Virus record (IMG/VR): IMGVR_UViG_3300031873_000009
Span: 1 to 44,202 of that record
DNA from: a virus
Reading direction: 5' to 3' (one strand)
Length of the DNA: 44,202 bases
Every line of letters starts with the position of its first letter. The stretch's first letter is position 1. Both the position numbers and the translations under genes were made by a program. The notes below the pieces were generated by a model, which saw nothing but the letters and a program-made list of their open reading frames with translations, ran no database searches and was not told where the DNA came from. This document shows positions 6,449-15,665 of this stretch, in pieces.

Positions 6449-9096
6449 TGTTTGAAACCGCGAGAGGGCTGAAAGATATCCAGGTCGTCGTCAGCGGCGG
6501 CGTCGACGAGATTTCCGCCGTTACGCATATCGATGTCAAAAACTGCGTTCAGATGGTGAACTTCCGGGTCAGCCCGGACACGAAGCGGATCGAGAAGCGC
6601 GGCGGCCTGGAACTGCTCGTCAACCTCGGCGACGGCTATGACGTCTACGGCTACGGAACCTACTACGATGCCTCGAATCACTTCTGCCAACTTGCGGTGA
6701 CGAAGAGATATATTTGGCGTAACATCGCAGGCGCAGGGTGGGTCAATATCCACACGTTCGCCTCTCCGTATATCACTCACCCCGTAAAGATCTTCGAGAT
6801 CCAGAAGCGGATCTATGTTTTGACCGAACTCGAAAACGTGATGCTTCTCGCGAGCGGATCGGGCGGAACGGAGGCCGTTTGCGGCATCGTGGCGCCGACG
6901 ACGCTTCCGACCGTGGCCGTGGCGGCGGATTCGACCCTCGTCGATGAATCCTTCGCGGCGATCGGATCCTGGGCCGACGAGGATGCCGGCGGCGGCGCTT
7001 CTTCGATAGCTACGATCGACAGCCAGTCCAGCCTTCGGCTCTTATGCGCGGCCGCTTCCGGCGACATCGCTAAGCGATCGCAGACCTTCGCCAACTTCGG
7101 TCCGGAACTCTCGCTCGATATGCACATCTGGATCAACACGATCGGGATCTACCAGGACACCAATTACTTCCAGTTCGATATTTACAACGGCCGCGTCCTG
7201 GCTCAGGTTCGGATCGACAAAAACGATATGTATGTTTATAGCGGTCAATGGTGGGTCGCCTGCGGGATCACCATCGACCAGGATGCGTGGATGACTTTCC
7301 GGTTTTACTTCAACACGAATGAAGTCGGCGAAGAGTATGTCGCCATCTTCAAGAACGATTGGACGATCGGAGAGTTTATCGTCTCCCAGGCGAACGTCGG
7401 GAGCACCGGCAAGGTGATCCTGGCCGCCTACGGAAATACCGTCGCGACCGATGTCTACATCGACTATATCAAGATGGGGACGCCGGCCGGCGGCAACCTC
7501 ATGGGCAAATACCGATATGCGATCGCCTATGAGCGCGGCGGAAACTACGGCGGCTACAGCAACCCGATTAAATCGCTTATTGGAACAATCACTTTCAGTA
7601 CAGCCCCTGGGCTTAACGACCTCACTATCACCGGGACCTACGCCGGCGACGTAGACCGGACGATCGTCGTCTATTGCGACACGGGCGGAGCGGGGACGAA
7701 CACCTTCAAGTGGTCGGAGGACGGCGGCGTCACCTGGAACTCGACGCTCATCAGCATGGCCGCGGTAAATTATCTCAATTATGGCATCGAACTGAATTGG
7801 GCCGCGGTGACGGGTCATACCGCCACGAACACCTGGACCTTCACTTGCCGGGCGATGGCGGCCGTAGCCGTCCATCAATGCGTGACGCTGTCCAGCCTTC
7901 CGGTCTCCGGGGACAGCCAGGTCACCTTGAAAGACATCTACCGAACGACGACCAACGGCGCCCTCTATTATCTGGCCGCGCAGATCCCAAACGCCCAGAC
8001 GACCTGGAAAGACAATGTGCCCGACGGTGCGCTCGGACTCGCGATGCGAGAGGATTGGGATATTCCCCCGGTTGAGAAATTCGCACAATGGTGGGACGAC
8101 AGGCTCTGGATCGCGGACGCGGACGAGAACATCGTCTATTACTCGGACATTAATTTCCCCGAAGCCTTCGACCTCGGTTCCCGCTTCGTTAGCTTCAGGG
8201 TCGGCGATCAGAACGACAAGATCACGGGGATTATTCCTTACAAAGAATATCTCTACGTCTTCAAGAGGAAAAGCATTTTTTACATTCGCAAGAAGGCGGG
8301 TGGGGTATACGGTCGGTATCTAACCTGCAAAGATTTCGGCTGCATCGCGCCCTGGTCGCTCCACGAGGCCTACGGGCTCTTGATGTTCTTGTCCTACCGG
8401 GGATGGGAAGTCTTCAACGGGTGCGAGGGATTCGCGAACCTTTTTTCTCTGCCCGTGGATCCGACGATAAAGACGATCGACAAATCCAAGCCGGACCTGA
8501 TCTGCGCGGTCCACAACCGGGCCTACAACGAGATGTGGCTTTCGACTCCGGATCGGTTGCTGAGCGCATCGGCCTTGACGTTCGTCGTGAATTATCAGAA
8601 GGGCCAATGTTTCTACTATTTCCAGTTTCACCAGGTCCCGTCCTGCCTCGTCGAGGCTTGTGATTCGGCCGGAGAACTCAAAATCTACATGGGAACGCGC
8701 GTTGGCTACATCTACACCTGCGACACCGGGACCCAGGACGGGACGACGAACATCGCCGCCTACGCAAGGATCCCCTGGATCAAACTTCCGATCAAGAATA
8801 TGGCCGACCACTTCGAGCTCGAATTTGAGGCGCCGACCGGGATCACGCTGACGTCTGATTTTTATGCGGACTTTCAGGCCGCCTCGGTCCGGACGACCAC
8901 CCACACCGGGGCGACGCCGAGCTCTGCAGACATTCTGAGGAAGCCGATCTCAGACGAGAAGTCCATGAAGGTGAACTTTAAATATCTCTCATGGAAATTC
9001 GCAAATGCCCAGAACGTCGGGGCGGCATTGAAAATAAACTCCTGCAAGGTTTTCTTCCAGGACCTCGTGAGAAAGAACAAAATAACGCCGGATTAA
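6448..9096 (+). CDS. tail nozzle / tail stabilisation-like protein
   Basis: The product has 882 residues, starting at ATG 6448 overlapping the previous TAA. The N-terminal VNFRVSPDTKRIEKRGGLE pattern (a short strand with Asn and Arg followed by a double Gly) is typical of P22 gp10-like and T7 gp12-like nozzle proteins. Later, DRLWIADADENIVYYSD and YKEYLYVFKRKSIFYIRK match the propeller-like repeats of that group. Residues 170-350 may be an inserted beta-sandwich domain (laminin/LamG-like pattern, unproven). It probably assembles below the adaptor as the tail tube. The next gene starts within its stop codon (TAATG). Confidence 0.7.
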   Translation: MFETARGLKDIQVVVSGGVDEISAVTHIDVKNCVQMVNFRVSPDTKRIEKRGGLELLVNLGDGYDVYGYGTYYDASNHFCQLAVTKRYIWRNIAGAGWVNIHTFASPYITHPVKIFEIQKRIYVLTELENVMLLASGSGGTEAVCGIVAPTTLPTVAVAADSTLVDESFAAIGSWADEDAGGGASSIATIDSQSSLRLLCAAASGDIAKRSQTFANFGPELSLDMHIWINTIGIYQDTNYFQFDIYNGRVLAQVRIDKNDMYVYSGQWWVACGITIDQDAWMTFRFYFNTNEVGEEYVAIFKNDWTIGEFIVSQANVGSTGKVILAAYGNTVATDVYIDYIKMGTPAGGNLMGKYRYAIAYERGGNYGGYSNPIKSLIGTITFSTAPGLNDLTITGTYAGDVDRTIVVYCDTGGAGTNTFKWSEDGGVTWNSTLISMAAVNYLNYGIELNWAAVTGHTATNTWTFTCRAMAAVAVHQCVTLSSLPVSGDSQVTLKDIYRTTTNGALYYLAAQIPNAQTTWKDNVPDGALGLAMREDWDIPPVEKFAQWWDDRLWIADADENIVYYSDINFPEAFDLGSRFVSFRVGDQNDKITGIIPYKEYLYVFKRKSIFYIRKKAGGVYGRYLTCKDFGCIAPWSLHEAYGLLMFLSYRGWEVFNGCEGFANLFSLPVDPTIKTIDKSKPDLICAVHNRAYNEMWLSTPDRLLSASALTFVVNYQKGQCFYYFQFHQVPSCLVEACDSAGELKIYMGTRVGYIYTCDTGTQDGTTNIAAYARIPWIKLPIKNMADHFELEFEAPTGITLTSDFYADFQAASVRTTTHTGATPSSADILRKPISDEKSMKVNFKYLSWKFANAQNVGAALKINSCKVFFQDLVRKNKITPD

Positions 9097-12056
9097 TGCC
9101 CGATATAAAACAGATTTTCACTTTCCTCGAACCCGATCAGGGGATGCTGGACGGAAAGTCCTGCAACCCGTGGGCGGACGCGAGTTTTAATTATTGCACG
9201 CTCGAACCGGGAGCGGACGACTTCGAGGAGAAGGCCGGGATCGAAACGACGACAATTGAAAAGATCACGACTATCATCGACAAGGGTTCCTGCTACTGGA
9301 AGAAAATCGGATCGGACATTTATTACGACGCGGGCGATGTCCTCATGGGCATCTCCACCTCGCCGGGGGAGGGCCGGGTTACGATCCAAAAGCCGGGGAC
9401 GCTCGGCTTCAACCTGGATATTCTGGAACTTGTCAATTCGGCGGCCGGGACGAACATCATCGGGACCGCGAGTTCGATCGTTTGGTATGGCTACCACGAA
9501 GACACGACGGCCAAATCTTCGCGAGTCATGGCTCGGATAACGGCCGGGATCGAAACGAACTGGGCAACAACTTCCTATACGTTATATACAGAAGTTTCTA
9601 GGTTCGGTCATTATGGGACCGGGTCGGCAGAATTTGCCGACCCTTATGGGATTTGTTCGGATGGTTCTTATCTTTATATTAGCGACACTCTAAATCATCG
9701 GATTATAAAACGAAGTCTATCGGACTACTCAGTTGTAGCAACGGTTGGAACATCGGGAACCGGCGATTTAAATTTTAAGAATCCTTACGGAATCGCCACG
9801 GATGGGTTCTATCTTTATATTTGCGATACCCATAACTGGAGGGTCAAGGTCCACAGGTGTTCTGACTTGAGTTTTTTTAAATCATTCGGAACGTATGGAT
9901 CAGGCAACAATAACTTCTATGGACATACCGGAATTTGTATAGTCGGTTCGACCTTATATATCACGGATAATTATAACCATCGGATCAAGAAACACAATGT
10001 CGACGGAACCTTCATTGCAACTTATGGGTCTCTCGGATCGGGAGATGCGCAGTTCGACCACCCAGTCGGCCTTTGCTCCGACGGGACTTATCTTTATGTA
10101 ATCGATGCACTTAATAATAGGATCAAGAAGCATCAATTATCAGATTTATCTTATGTCGCTCAGGTTGCCGATGCCACCGGAACCTTGGCATGTTGTTATG
10201 TCGATCCGTATATTTATTTTGCCGGTGATTCCGGCCAGATAGAAAAATATACGAGATCTTTAGTGCTCGTAGAAACATCGTCTGTTTTATCTGCGACAAT
10301 GTGGGGGATCATCTTAGTCGAACCCTATTTTTTCGTGACCAACTATTGGGGTGATGACGGATATGTTAAACACGGCGTCGGCGTCCTCGTCGGCCCGGGG
10401 GCCATATATACAGCAAACGTCTTTAATTCCAATCTCAGTTTTTCTACTACCTATCAGGGAATTACAAAACCTTGGGTTAGGATAAGTTCGCTTGGTTATA
10501 TGGGCGTAGGCACCCTTAATCCAACAGAGCGAATTGAGGCTAACGGAAAAATTAAGACCAACAACCAGTTCATCTCAAGCCTGGCGGTCGGGACGAAACC
10601 GATCGATGTCACCAGCACGACTCTCTGCGCGAACCTCAACGCCGATCTTTGGGATAATTTTCATCTCCCTTCAATGACGGGAGCCGCAAACTATGTTTTT
10701 GGGGTAGATGCCGACGCAGACGGACTCGAATATAAACAACTAATCGCCGGCGCGAACATCACCATCACGCATGGAGTCGGGAGCGTCACGATTGCCGCGG
10801 GCATAGGCTCACACGCCCTCCTTTCCGCGACTCATTCGGATACAGTTGCCGACTCTGTTCTGGCCGGAGATTTGATCTATGGGAACGCGACTCCTAAATG
10901 GGCAAGGTTGGCTAAAGGGACGGACGGGAATTTCTTGAAGATGGCTTCGGGCTATCCTGCTTGGGCCGCTCACGGATTGACCTATAGCGATGTCGGCGCG
11001 GCGGCGTCGGGCCATGATCATAGCGGAGTTTATGATCCCGCCGGAACGGGTCACACGGAAGCGTCGACTCACGTTTCTGATCATGCCGCCTTAATCACGG
11101 GCGTTCACGGCTTAGTCTTTACGGCGGGGAAGGCCTTGACGCTGACCGAATCGTTGACGTTGAACGCCCTTCCTGTCGGCGGGCTTGCCGTTGCTACGGC
11201 GGCGAATACCCTTGGCTCTTTGGCCGTGGGAACAGTCCTTCAAATCCTTGTCGGGGGCGGTGCGGGAGCGGTCCCCGTGTGGGGAACCGACCTTCCAACG
11301 GCAGTCACGATAGGATCGGGCTATGTCTATCGGGCAGGCGGAACCGACGTCCCCGTGGCCGACGGCGGGACGGGAAAATCGGTCTTCGTAGTGGGCGACA
11401 TTGTTCACGCGACGGGAACGACTACCCTTGCGGGGCTGGCGGATGTCGCGGTCGGCTCATACCTGGCCTCCGGCGGTGTGGGCGTGATTCCCGCATGGGC
11501 AACATTGAATCAGGCGGCCATCCCGGAGTTGACGACGGCAAGTGGCCCGACTTTCGCCCATATCCATATTACGGACTTAGCCGCCATTTATACCCCCGCC
11601 GAATCCTGGATTGGGCCGAGCAGCACGACCGGGATATATTTTAAGGGCGGCAACGTCGGCATCGGGACGACGAGTCCGGGGGCGAAACTTGATTTAAGTT
11701 CAACAGTAGGAAAAAAACTCCTTACCTATTATTCCACAAATATTTATCAAGGTCTGGGAGTTGATATTTATGGCGGAGAGTATGAAAGTACTTGGTTTGG
11801 TAGCGCTGGTCCTTCAAACACAGGATTCCTTTCTCTCGGATTTTACTCGCATGCGGAACCACCAGTTTATAGTGAAAAAGTTAGAATTCAGGCAGGCGGC
11901 AACGTCGGCATCGGGACGACGAACCCCAAAAGCGTTCTTCACGTCGTGGGATTGCCCGTCTATGCCAATAACGCGGCGGCGGTAGCGGGCGGGCTCACGG
12001 CGGGCGCATTTTATCGTACGGGCAGCGATCCTGATCCCGTTTGCGTTACACATTAG
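9096..12056 (+). CDS. tail fibre with NHL beta-propeller
   Basis: The product has 986 residues from ATG 9096 (TAATG overlap). Residues 1-160 are the probable virion-attachment part. Residues about 165-430 hold four clear NHL-type repeats (such as NPYGIATDGFYLYICD, then HNWRVKV) and two degenerate ones, fitting a six-bladed propeller. Residues 480-830 have Gly/Ala/Thr-rich fibre repeats. The motif GNVGIGTT occurs twice near 850-940, and the last 35 residues (LPVYANNAAAVAGGL onward) match a tail-fibre ending seen in many phages. The NHL part and an 11.7-11.9 kb patch are visibly more AT-rich than their flanks, suggesting acquired modules. It probably binds the host surface. Confidence 0.82.
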   Translation: MPDIKQIFTFLEPDQGMLDGKSCNPWADASFNYCTLEPGADDFEEKAGIETTTIEKITTIIDKGSCYWKKIGSDIYYDAGDVLMGISTSPGEGRVTIQKPGTLGFNLDILELVNSAAGTNIIGTASSIVWYGYHEDTTAKSSRVMARITAGIETNWATTSYTLYTEVSRFGHYGTGSAEFADPYGICSDGSYLYISDTLNHRIIKRSLSDYSVVATVGTSGTGDLNFKNPYGIATDGFYLYICDTHNWRVKVHRCSDLSFFKSFGTYGSGNNNFYGHTGICIVGSTLYITDNYNHRIKKHNVDGTFIATYGSLGSGDAQFDHPVGLCSDGTYLYVIDALNNRIKKHQLSDLSYVAQVADATGTLACCYVDPYIYFAGDSGQIEKYTRSLVLVETSSVLSATMWGIILVEPYFFVTNYWGDDGYVKHGVGVLVGPGAIYTANVFNSNLSFSTTYQGITKPWVRISSLGYMGVGTLNPTERIEANGKIKTNNQFISSLAVGTKPIDVTSTTLCANLNADLWDNFHLPSMTGAANYVFGVDADADGLEYKQLIAGANITITHGVGSVTIAAGIGSHALLSATHSDTVADSVLAGDLIYGNATPKWARLAKGTDGNFLKMASGYPAWAAHGLTYSDVGAAASGHDHSGVYDPAGTGHTEASTHVSDHAALITGVHGLVFTAGKALTLTESLTLNALPVGGLAVATAANTLGSLAVGTVLQILVGGGAGAVPVWGTDLPTAVTIGSGYVYRAGGTDVPVADGGTGKSVFVVGDIVHATGTTTLAGLADVAVGSYLASGGVGVIPAWATLNQAAIPELTTASGPTFAHIHITDLAAIYTPAESWIGPSSTTGIYFKGGNVGIGTTSPGAKLDLSSTVGKKLLTYYSTNIYQGLGVDIYGGEYESTWFGSAGPSNTGFLSLGFYSHAEPPVYSEKVRIQAGGNVGIGTTNPKSVLHVVGLPVYANNAAAVAGGLTAGAFYRTGSDPDPVCVTH
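11646..11673 (+). repeat. 28-bp direct repeat, copy 1 (tail fibre)
   Basis: An exact 28-base copy of 11895-11922, beginning GGCGGCAACGTCGGCATCGG and encoding GGNVGIGTT in the same frame. The two copies enclose a 221-base AT-rich segment. Confidence 0.9.
11895..11922 (+). repeat. 28-bp direct repeat, copy 2 (tail fibre)
   Basis: Second exact copy of the repeat at 11646-11673, 249 bases downstream (83 codons), so recombination between copies would keep the reading frame. Confidence 0.9.
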
Positions 12057-12064
12057 GAGTTAAA

Positions 12065-12406
12065 ATGGCTCTTCCGATATTACAGATTACGGTTGACGCG
12101 CTTCCCTTGGCTGGTATAATTGGCCTTGTATGGAGAGAGGTCATGAAAAGCAGGAAAGAGAAGAAAAGTCCTGGGAACGGAAAAGAGGTTAACGGTATTT
12201 TGAGGGCGATCCAGACGGACATTAATGCCCTCAAGGCCTCTTCTTCTACGCTCGATAAGAATTACGCCGTAATCGCCGAGGGAATAAGAGCATGGCACGA
12301 AAAGTGCGCGCTCCACCTGGATGCCCAAACGACAATAAATCTTGAAATGAAAGGCGAAATAAAATCTTTGGACGACAAGATCTTCGAGATCGTCTCCAAA
12401 GACTGA
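12065..12406 (+). CDS. small protein with N-terminal membrane segment and coiled coil
   Basis: The product has 113 residues from ATG 12065 behind TTAGGAGTTAAA, nine bases after the fibre gene. Residues about 10-26 are hydrophobic (DALPLAGIIGLVW) followed by a basic patch (KSRKEKK), so the protein probably anchors in a membrane with a basic stem. The rest is a helical, coiled-coil-like region with a single Cys near residue 80. Hemolysin-XhlA-like or minor holin proteins have this build, but the position beside fibre and ejection genes could also mean a virion component. Unassigned. Confidence 0.5.
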   Translation: MALPILQITVDALPLAGIIGLVWREVMKSRKEKKSPGNGKEVNGILRAIQTDINALKASSSTLDKNYAVIAEGIRAWHEKCALHLDAQTTINLEMKGEIKSLDDKIFEIVSKD

Positions 12407-12416
12407 GGAGGAAACC

Positions 12417-12893
12417 ATGGACCCCATGACGATGATGATCATCATGCAGATTGCGCCATATCTCTTGAAGGCTCTTTCCGGCGGCGACGAGGAGCAAGAT
12501 CCGCGCACGCTGAGGGAGAACCAGAGGCTCGTAGAGCAGAAACAGACGGCTATGCCATCGGGATATCAAAGTCCGATGCTTGGGATGGCCGACATGTTCA
12601 CCATGGACAACCTGACCAGGATGCTCGATTCTTATTCCGGAGCCGGCTTCCCGTCCGGCGGCGGATGGGGATCCCCGTTCACGTCCGATATTCTCAAAGC
12701 GCTTTCGAGCCAGATGCCGCTTCTCCTCCAGGGTGTTCAAGGTCAATCCCAGACGGCCGGGAAGATCAGAAGGAAGAACGAACCGAAGGCCACGACAGCC
12801 CCGAAGGCCGCGAGCAGCTATGACAAGTATGACGTCCCCTACAATCCACCGCCGGCGCTCAAACGCCGTTCGGGCGGCGCAGAGCGGAGGTGA
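12417..12893 (+). CDS. hypothetical virion/ejection-cluster protein, paralogous N-terminus
   Basis: The product has 158 residues from ATG 12417 behind GAGGAAACC. The first 35 residues (MDPMTMMIIMQIAPYLLKAL, then GGDEEQDPRTLRENQ) form a hydrophobic, Met-rich helix and closely resemble residues 27-62 of the 13851-14534 product, pointing to a duplicated module. The remainder is Pro/Ser/Gly-rich and ends strongly basic. It opens a run of small genes leading to the 2553-residue protein, as ejection proteins do, so a membrane-active or DNA-binding virion protein is plausible. No known domain. Confidence 0.55.
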   Translation: MDPMTMMIIMQIAPYLLKALSGGDEEQDPRTLRENQRLVEQKQTAMPSGYQSPMLGMADMFTMDNLTRMLDSYSGAGFPSGGGWGSPFTSDILKALSSQMPLLLQGVQGQSQTAGKIRRKNEPKATTAPKAASSYDKYDVPYNPPPALKRRSGGAERR

Positions 12894-12896
12894 CCC

Positions 12897-13841
12897 ATGG
12901 GCTTTTATGGTGGAGATCTAAAAAAGATCACCAAGGGACAGCTAAGCCAATCGGATGCCGAGCGTCGCTCCAGGATGGCTAAGTCCAAGGGCGGCGAACC
13001 AAAGGGCCGCGTCCCTGATCCGGACAAGGCCAAAAAATGCGCCGAAGGATGCGCGGCCAAGGGCCTTAGCCCCGGAACTCCGGAGTGGACGACCTGCATA
13101 ACAGGGTGCGCCGGGGGCGGCGTTATTGTCGGCAAGGATGGCAAGGATGGCAAGGGCGGCGGATGCGGAAAGGGCAAGGTGACGAGCGGAGGCTACCCCA
13201 ACGGCCGCGATTGGGAAGGCTGCCCCTGCTCCGCGGCCTATTTTCCAAATGAGGGAGAGGCTTGCCAGGCCGGCTACACGGCCACGGGATCCGGCGCCGA
13301 CTACCGCTGCGAGTGCGACAAGTATGATGCCGAGGTCGGCGACGAAAGCGGTAAAGAGAAACTCGGAGAATTCAACTGGCCGACGGAAATGTCGGATTAC
13401 TACGGTCAGCTCATGGGCCGCGGTCGCGAACTCCTGAACAAGAAACCCGGCTACGGCGAAGCGATCATGAAGATGATGATGGGCCAGGGGATTGACCTGG
13501 CCAGGTCCGGTGAAGTCAATAAGCGCCAGGCTATGCAGGCTGACCTCGGGGCCGAAGGGCTCCTTGGAACAGGCGCCGGAATCAATGCGCTGAGGGTCCT
13601 TCCGTCCGAGACCGAGGCCGGTATCAGCAACCTGTCCAGGGAGATCCAATTCCAGAACGAGGCCCAGAAGCGCAAGGATACGGAGCTTTGGACAACTTTG
13701 GCCGACAAGCTTTTCGGGACCGGCATGGGTTACCACCAGACTCGCGAGGCGATCAACGCCGGCCGGCGCGGCGAGGGCCTGACGGCTCAGGCGCTCTGGC
13801 TCGAATATCTGAAATCACTACTTTCATCCTGGAAGGGATAG
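12897..13841 (+). CDS. Cys-rich hypothetical virion protein
   Basis: The product has 314 residues, start ATG 12897, with GGAGGTG at the end of the previous gene as ribosome site. Residues 40-145 hold about a dozen Cys in pairs (CAEGC, CITGC, CPC, CEC) and a short collagen-like run GKDGKDGKGG at about 79-88, encoded by tandem GGCAAGGAT units. Residues 155-314 are helical and resemble ejection-cluster proteins (long amphipathic helices, many Gln/Glu). Either a metal-binding or disulfide-bonded module is joined to a helical virion domain. The neighbours suggest a particle protein; function is unknown. Confidence 0.55.
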   Translation: MGFYGGDLKKITKGQLSQSDAERRSRMAKSKGGEPKGRVPDPDKAKKCAEGCAAKGLSPGTPEWTTCITGCAGGGVIVGKDGKDGKGGGCGKGKVTSGGYPNGRDWEGCPCSAAYFPNEGEACQAGYTATGSGADYRCECDKYDAEVGDESGKEKLGEFNWPTEMSDYYGQLMGRGRELLNKKPGYGEAIMKMMMGQGIDLARSGEVNKRQAMQADLGAEGLLGTGAGINALRVLPSETEAGISNLSREIQFQNEAQKRKDTELWTTLADKLFGTGMGYHQTREAINAGRRGEGLTAQALWLEYLKSLLSSWKG

Positions 13842-13850
13842 GAGGACAAG

Positions 13851-14534
13851 ATGCCAGACCTTACCAGATTAACTCAACCGGATTGGAAAAATCTCCCGTT
13901 AGGGCAGGGAAAATCTGGAGCAGGCGTTGATCCAATGACGGCCATCATGCTCTTGGTGACGCTCGGGCCGCAGATCCTAAAGATGCTGGGCGGAGGTGGC
14001 GAAGAGCCTTCTCCTCGTGACCTGCGGACGCAAGGTCAAAACCCATTTCGCACCGAAGGCGAACGCGCCGCCGGTATCGTCCGAAGGACGGGGCAACCCG
14101 AAAGCGCAGGTCAGAACATTCTTGCCCAGATGGCCATGGCCGGAAAGCCGAGAACCACAACGACAGAAACGTTGGAAACACTTCCGGAAGAGGGTCTCGA
14201 TATCGGTAGCCTTTTAATGATGCTGCTGATGATGGGCGGGAATAAAACCCCTGGCCTTGCAAATTCCGCGGCCTCGGCGACGGCCGGCGCCGATAGCAGA
14301 GCAACCGGGGAGGCGTCCATGGCCGAGGATCTTTGGCCCGGCTCGTATTCAATCCCCGGGTTCACGCCTCCCGGGCGAGGCCGATATATACCTCAACCCG
14401 GACCCGGTGGAGTGCCTGGTGTCGGAGGACCCGAAGGGCCTTCCTATCCAGGCGCGCCCACAGCTGGTGGCGGCGCGGGGATTGATCTCACCAAACTCGG
14501 AGATCTTCTGTCGCTGATGCTGGGGCTGAGGTAA
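13851..14534 (+). CDS. hypothetical protein with paralogous hydrophobic segment
   Basis: The product has 227 residues from ATG 13851 behind TAGGAGGACAAG. Residues 27-62 (VDPMTAIMLLVTLGPQILKM, then LGGGGEEPSPRDLR) are a near copy of the beginning of the 12417-12893 product. A second Met/Leu-rich segment lies near residues 115-130 (GSLLMMLLMMGG). The C-terminal 90 residues are Pro/Gly-rich and likely disordered. Two hydrophobic helices in a virion-cluster protein suggest membrane interaction during DNA delivery, but this is inference. The downstream gene starts three bases after the stop. Confidence 0.55.
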   Translation: MPDLTRLTQPDWKNLPLGQGKSGAGVDPMTAIMLLVTLGPQILKMLGGGGEEPSPRDLRTQGQNPFRTEGERAAGIVRRTGQPESAGQNILAQMAMAGKPRTTTTETLETLPEEGLDIGSLLMMLLMMGGNKTPGLANSAASATAGADSRATGEASMAEDLWPGSYSIPGFTPPGRGRYIPQPGPGGVPGVGGPEGPSYPGAPTAGGGAGIDLTKLGDLLSLMLGLR

Positions 14535-14537
14535 TCC

Positions 14538-15665
14538 ATGCAGCTAAAGTTTGATCGCAAGTCTCTCAACAAATCTCTCCAGGCCCTCGCCGAATACATG
14601 ATGAGGCAGAAACTCTACGAGCAGGAGCAAGAAGGCCGAATGACCTATCTCGGCGAGGCACAACGCGGCCGGATGGCGGAGGTGGGAGAGGAACAACGGG
14701 GTCGCATGGAATATCAGACCGCGCAGGAAAGGGCCAGCCAAGCGCTCGAAAAGACGGAGCATACGAACAGGATGGCCCAGATCAACGAACAACTGCAAGG
14801 CGAACTCTTGAGGATGCCGACGATCGCCAGGATGAGAGCTCAGGCCGAACTCGCCAAGACAAAGGGAGACCTGGTTGCGGCGAAGAAATACGACGACGAT
14901 TCTATCGTAGAGGCCGGCAACCTTGGCCGCCAAGCCTACCTATCTCAGTTCGGCGAACGCGCTACCGAGGAAGAATTGACCCAGGCCGCCAGGACAAGCG
15001 AAACGGCCATGACGAACTTCCTGCAGGAGGGAGGCATGGAGCGAAGATCTATGCGTGCCGCCAGCGTCGAAGGGGCCGGCCAGCAGATCCGGAGAGAAGA
15101 GCTCGGCGAGAAGATCGCCGGCAAGGGCACCGAGGAGTTCCGAAAAGATCAGAAAATCTGGCTCGATATCGTCGGCGATAAAATCAGCGGACTCCAGTCT
15201 CAGGGAGTGACCAGTTCGGGCGGCTCGCTGAGTGCTATCTCTGCATTTTTCAGCCAGAAATCATTTAACCCGATGTCTCCCGAAGACCTGGGGAAAGCGC
15301 TCGAGGGGCTCACTCAGCTTCAAACAAAGATCGCCTCTCCGATGAAGAACGGCCGGGGATACCTACCGACCGGCGAGGAGCAGGCCTTCATCAATAAAAT
15401 CGTCAACGTAGCTCAAGTCAAAAAGGAAGGCGGTCTGCCGAGCCCCGAAACCGGCCGTTGGCCGAGTGAACAGAAGGATCTCGAGAAACGGATCACGGAC
15501 GCGCAGGAACTCGAGTTCGTTCGAAATGCGATGACGAACTATAATTTCAATGGTTTTTTCGTTTCCGAGGCAACCGCCAGACAGCTTTACAAGGAGTTTC
15601 TCAAAGATAAGGCCAGGGCCATACAGCGATCCAGGACACCCGCGGCTGCCGCACCGATAAAATGA
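14538..15665 (+). CDS. helical internal virion protein candidate
   Basis: The product has 375 residues from ATG 14538. It is Gln/Glu/Arg-rich and helical, with three phased RGRM-type units near residues 33-60 and a long coiled coil to about residue 130. The region 220-375 is globular (FNPMSPEDLGKALEGLTQLQ). Its stop overlaps the start of the 2553-residue gene as ATGA, showing translational coupling. Coupling to the giant gene, and the size, fit the accessory ejection proteins that accompany a large internal protein (like T7 gp14/gp15). No family could be assigned. Confidence 0.55.
   Translation: MQLKFDRKSLNKSLQALAEYMMRQKLYEQEQEGRMTYLGEAQRGRMAEVGEEQRGRMEYQTAQERASQALEKTEHTNRMAQINEQLQGELLRMPTIARMRAQAELAKTKGDLVAAKKYDDDSIVEAGNLGRQAYLSQFGERATEEELTQAARTSETAMTNFLQEGGMERRSMRAASVEGAGQQIRREELGEKIAGKGTEEFRKDQKIWLDIVGDKISGLQSQGVTSSGGSLSAISAFFSQKSFNPMSPEDLGKALEGLTQLQTKIASPMKNGRGYLPTGEEQAFINKIVNVAQVKKEGGLPSPETGRWPSEQKDLEKRITDAQELEFVRNAMTNYNFNGFFVSEATARQLYKEFLKDKARAIQRSRTPAAAAPIK

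Noticed and set aside
6813-8904. Long reverse-strand open frames under the tail nozzle gene
   Set aside because: GC-rich coding DNA often keeps the opposite strand open; these frames are Arg/Pro/His-rich shadows without ribosome sites.
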